From the NCBI GenBank assembly GCA_900618425.1, contig UZAN01039492.1:46053-110052 (forward strand): DNA of 64,000 nucleotides, written 5' to 3'. The notes under the pieces are model-generated. The model did no database searches. It saw nothing but the letters and a program-made list of their open reading frames with translations, and was not told where the DNA came from. This DNA is from Echinostoma caproni (Eukaryota; Platyhelminthes; Trematoda; Plagiorchiida; Echinostomatidae). Positions 60,456 through 64,000 of the stretch are shown piece by piece; within the stretch, counting starts at the first letter, position 1; every line of letters starts with the position of its first letter. The position numbers and the translations under genes were made by a program.

Positions 60456-63400
60456 ATTTGGTTAGGGTAAAATTTCAAATGATTTCATTAGGCCAAACGG
60501 AAACCATATTCAATTACTAAAACTCAGGCATGTTTTTCGATTTAATTACCGCGCATCGTAGTAATTCAATGTAAATGAAAGTTAATTACAGAGAAATGAA
60601 ACTGACTAATGAGCCAAATTGGATAACAAACCTCGTGTTTACGCCTTCATCCTTAAGACGTAATTCGCCTGCAAGCTGGTGAGGTTTCCACGGTTGCAGC
60701 AACATACCCGGTTATGAAAAACTTGTTGCAGATTCAACTTAGAGATGCATCATACTTCTAAGTAATGAAACTGTTCATTCAACTACATAGTTTAAGTTTA
60801 AAACCTTGAGTACTACAAAATTCTATCGAAACATTAACTCAGTCTCACTTTTAAACGGTTAAATTTTAATGGCCATGTAAAAAGAAGTATCGGAGTTCCT
60901 CCATGGTTGAAATGGAAAACATGCGAGTTATTACCGGCTGATTTGTGTTTGTAATAAAATAATTTTGTCTTTCCATTACAAACATAAAGGGAACATATAA
61001 CACCGATTGTAGTACTGGCTGAACTGATTCCTGGATTGCATTTCCGTCAAACAGTATTACTGATAACACTAATAGCAATACTACTACTACTACTACTACT
61101 ACTATAGACCAATGCTACTGAAAGAAAAAGAAAAATACTACTGAAAAATAAATCGTTGAATAAATAAATAATATATATTTGACCATGAGAAATTCTCCAG
61201 GAAACCTGACATTAAAGCTGCCGATGGGAAAAACAACATCAATTACATTGTTCCATTACTCTTCCAATGTACCCTAGTTAAGAGTGAATAGCCCATGTTG
61301 TTCTCACACGACAACTGAAGCCTGTATTGCCCCATGTGCTTTTTTCCATGTTCTTGCTTGTCATTGGGATTAGTGGGACAGAACAAGGAACGTGCATGTT
61401 TAAGTTGTTTTCATGCTCGCCAGAGTTAATCCGTACTTCTCCCTTCTATTCTCTCACTTCCAACCCAATATAATCTACCCCAATCCAATTTTAATTTGCA
61501 ATGAACATTTGGAATCTTCATAAAAAACGGACAACTGAGTAAACAGAGGTTCTTGCGCTCAAACACAGCACAGCACAGACAGAAAAATACAGAAAGTGGA
61601 CTGGCTTACTACATTTTGGATTGAGACTAATGATCTCTCTCATGGGATCACACTTTTCGCACACCTCTAATCGGTGATGCGCTAACACAATAATGTAATC
61701 AACATGTGTTGCGAAATTCTATTTGCTTTAGTTATGAAAATTGGCTATTTTATCGGAGCATATTTTAGAATAGCCAATTATAACTACTTTTTATTACCAC
61801 AGATACCAACGCATGAGTTATTTAGACTTAATCTCGAAAACCTGCGTCGTGTACCGACGCAAAGCAGAATAAAATGAACCTCCCTGACCATTTGCAATAA
61901 GTATGCTAGGATAGTTAAAAATGTCACTTTTCTTTCCTTATCGGTTTAGCAATTTCTGCAGTTGATTTAACCCTAAGCTATTCATGTGTTTGTACTACAG
62001 TAGCACAGATAGCTGGCACTTTATTTGGCCTAAAGGTCAGTATTGAACCGGTGCCTTGTTCTTCACACTTTTGGATTTCACATTAACATGAGCAGCTAGT
62101 CTGTTTCCCAGCTCTTTTCTAGGTGCGTACACTCCAAAGTTCAAAGTGTGATGGCAATTATTGTTGGCAAACTAAGGGCTTTGGAAAAACGGCTCACCTT
62201 GTGCAAATTAGGCGAACGGTGAAAGTTCGGGCACCAAGAACTTGTCTCTTACTACTCATTCTGGTTTGAATGTCGATAAGCATAAGCTATAATTGAAACC
62301 TGTAAGGCTTCTGGAATTAAAACTGGCAAAAGATTATCTTAAGGACTAAAATCATATATCACAGTGCAATCAACCTAAAATAAAGACGAGGAAACCGGAT
62401 TATAAATTCATTTGACAAGAAGAATGGACAGCGGTAAACAATCCGTGTATTAAACTGATGTATTTCGTTACAATCTATGCTCATACAATAAATATCATCG
62501 TGCATAGAGCAAATGCAGTGAAACAATGAGATGCATTCCATTACCAGAAATTGTAATTCGTAGGTGATACTCTAGTTTCTTAAATAAAATTAATTATCGC
62601 AATTAATTGTCATACGTGTAAGCGTTTTCGCCTCCTCTCGGTTATTAGAGTTTAAGTGCTTAAATCAACGTTTGTTATGATTACTTTTCAGGCTCCAATA
62701 GATACCAATCGCCTTTGCAGTGGCTAACATCTAAACATGCATTGTTCTTTACGGAATAGGGAAAGTGGATAAAAGGTTAATAACCCCACATGTATGTCCA
62801 TCGAGAATCACGTCTCTAACAAATAAGTAGTATTTGATCTTACCGCAGCACTCCCACTATGAGTCATCCATTGTGGATTGTGCTAGGATTACTACCTCAT
62901 AGTTCGATTTATTTGAGCCTTAATACAGGTGCACTTTAATAACTGGTGGATGTGTTGAACGATTACCATTTCCCACTATGTTTATCCTGACTAGTTACAG
63001 TTCCTTTTTTTCAGGAGAGCGTACGAAATCACATTTTTCATAGAATGGAACGAATCTATGAAATTGTGTACCCCTCATTGTATGATCACTTGGGTTAATG
63101 TTCCTCTGATGACAGCCATCTGAGTGTCTAGTCAGATAGGTATCCAGAAACAGTCGGCAGTTACTCTCTTCTCGTTCAATTGTGAACTTGGTTGATAAAT
63201 GTGATAAATGTGTCTTCCGACCTAATATGACATAGCTTGAAACAACTTTCAGTCAACTAACAGATGCCATCTACTTAGCGGTGGTAATTTTTTTTGAAAC
63301 AACTAGCTGTTCGTAGGTTAGCTGCTTTGTGCCAAATGGGTGGCATGCTAATTATTTTTATGGTAACTTCTTTCCTCTCGAGGGGTGTGATGGGAACAGG

Positions 63401-63844
63401 AGCTTTTGTTTGTTTCGCAGAGTACTATGTTTCATGTCACAAATTTTGAAATAAAACAATCTCCCTCAACCATGTGTAAGTTTTGCTGATAAATTGAGGT
63501 GTATTCATGTTCTTACTCGTAGCCAGGATATTTCTGATAAAAAATTATGATCCACTGAAAAATAAGTCACTTCTAGACAAATGGTCAGAAGCATTCAGGC
63601 AATAATTAAGTCACCCTTTGTCTGCTTCATAATCACCACTGAGGCTTTTCGTATGCACGTAGAGATGTTACTAACTCAGGAAAGTGTAAGTAGGGCATTT
63701 CCGAGTATACGCTCAGCTACCAAAGGACGCAGAGTGAGTTTGCTCCCCAGAACACTGGGTTGAGCCTNNNCTAAGCGACGCAACAAATTATTATTTTTTA
63801 AATATACCCAGGATTTTCTGCTCAACTTCTAAATCGTCACTCAC
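60456..63844. other. No recognisable gene
   Basis: AT-rich sequence with a (CTA)8 run at 61081-61104 and NNN at 63768-63770. The 60-codon frame at 63581-63763 lacks motif support. Confidence 0.5.
61081..61104. repeat. (CTA)8 microsatellite
   Basis: Eight perfect CTA units, followed by TAG. Likely variable in length. Confidence 0.95.
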
Positions 63845-64000
63845 CCGATTTGGTCTATTTTGTTTAATCATCCCTCCCACTCCACTGTTCAGAACTCCCC
63901 GGTTTTCCGCGATACGCCGATGAAAGTCTATCACTGCTAATTGGTAATACCGGTCGTCTGGTGTGTCATCTTCCACGAGCCCAGCCCAGTCTACCAACTG
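63845..64000 (-). CDS. Partial exon of an unidentified gene, enters from the right edge
   Basis: The minus strand is open from the window edge to a perfect donor, CGG|GTGAGT, at 63845/63844, in phase 0. The peptide is hydrophilic and well-balanced, with segments LVEDDTPDDRYYQLAVIDFH and RRIAENRGVLNSGVGG, and its GC content is higher than that of the AT-rich sequence beyond the donor. These are the marks of a real exon. Without splicing, the frame would run on to a stop at 63791 (ending KILGIFKK), which is possible if this is a last exon. I do not recognise the family. The gene is transcribed opposite to the exon at 58011. Confidence 0.55.

Noticed and set aside
1..64000. CRISPR arrays, operons, phage or integron structures
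   Set aside because: No regular direct repeats with spacers, no tandem co-directional coding frames, and spliced exons and LINEs show a eukaryotic genome.

Overview
The window reads as gene-poor, AT-rich nuclear DNA of a large-intron animal genome, most likely a parasitic flatworm (trematode-like). Three things point that way: decayed non-LTR retrotransposons of at least two kinds (CR1/Jockey-like and RTE-like), a Penelope-like element, and a short tRNA-headed retroposon, with hardly any coding exons between them. The species call is inference; nothing here identifies the genus. There are no operons, CRISPR arrays or prokaryotic signals. Two assembly gaps (26484-27199 and 37530-38283) and scattered single Ns are present. 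By my rough reckoning, open frames of up to about 130 codons are expected by chance at this base composition, so most are not treated as genes.

Layout. 1-430: a (CAA)12 microsatellite and a TG/CG-rich alternating tract. 1684-3425 (-): a decayed CR1/Jockey-like LINE with endonuclease, reverse transcriptase (RT) and C-terminal parts. 6300-6525 (-): a SINE-like element with A and B boxes. 7800-8450 (+): the tail of an RTE-like LINE. 13248-13352: five 21-bp heptad-encoding tandem units, with a possible minus-strand exon at 13926-14162. 15640-17640: a SINE copy followed by a very decayed LINE. 18640-19290: a decayed RT. 20716-20866 (-): a possible thyroglobulin-type-1-like exon. 21050-21770 (-): the 3' part of a Penelope-like element with a GIY-YIG endonuclease remnant and a hammerhead-like fold. 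25668-25915, 35040-35470 and 38284-38560: GC-richer islands that look like unassigned repeats. 36010-36890: two tRNA-like heads. 40330-46455: a dense repeat cluster (an unknown paired repeat, a SINE copy, and two LINEs head to head, one of them near complete). 59850-60455 (+): the 3' end of the same LINE family.

Genes. The one well-supported host exon is 58011-58427 (+), a 417-bp phase 1-1 exon with good splice sites. Its two ends resemble the start and end of the first immunoglobulin domain of UNC-5 netrin receptors, but it lacks the usual cysteines. A phase-compatible upstream candidate exon, possibly encoding a signal peptide, lies at 54717-54838. A second, unidentified gene on the minus strand enters the window at its right edge (63845-64000). 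The rest of the window is best read as intron or intergenic DNA filled by successive retroelement insertions, all of which now appear dead.
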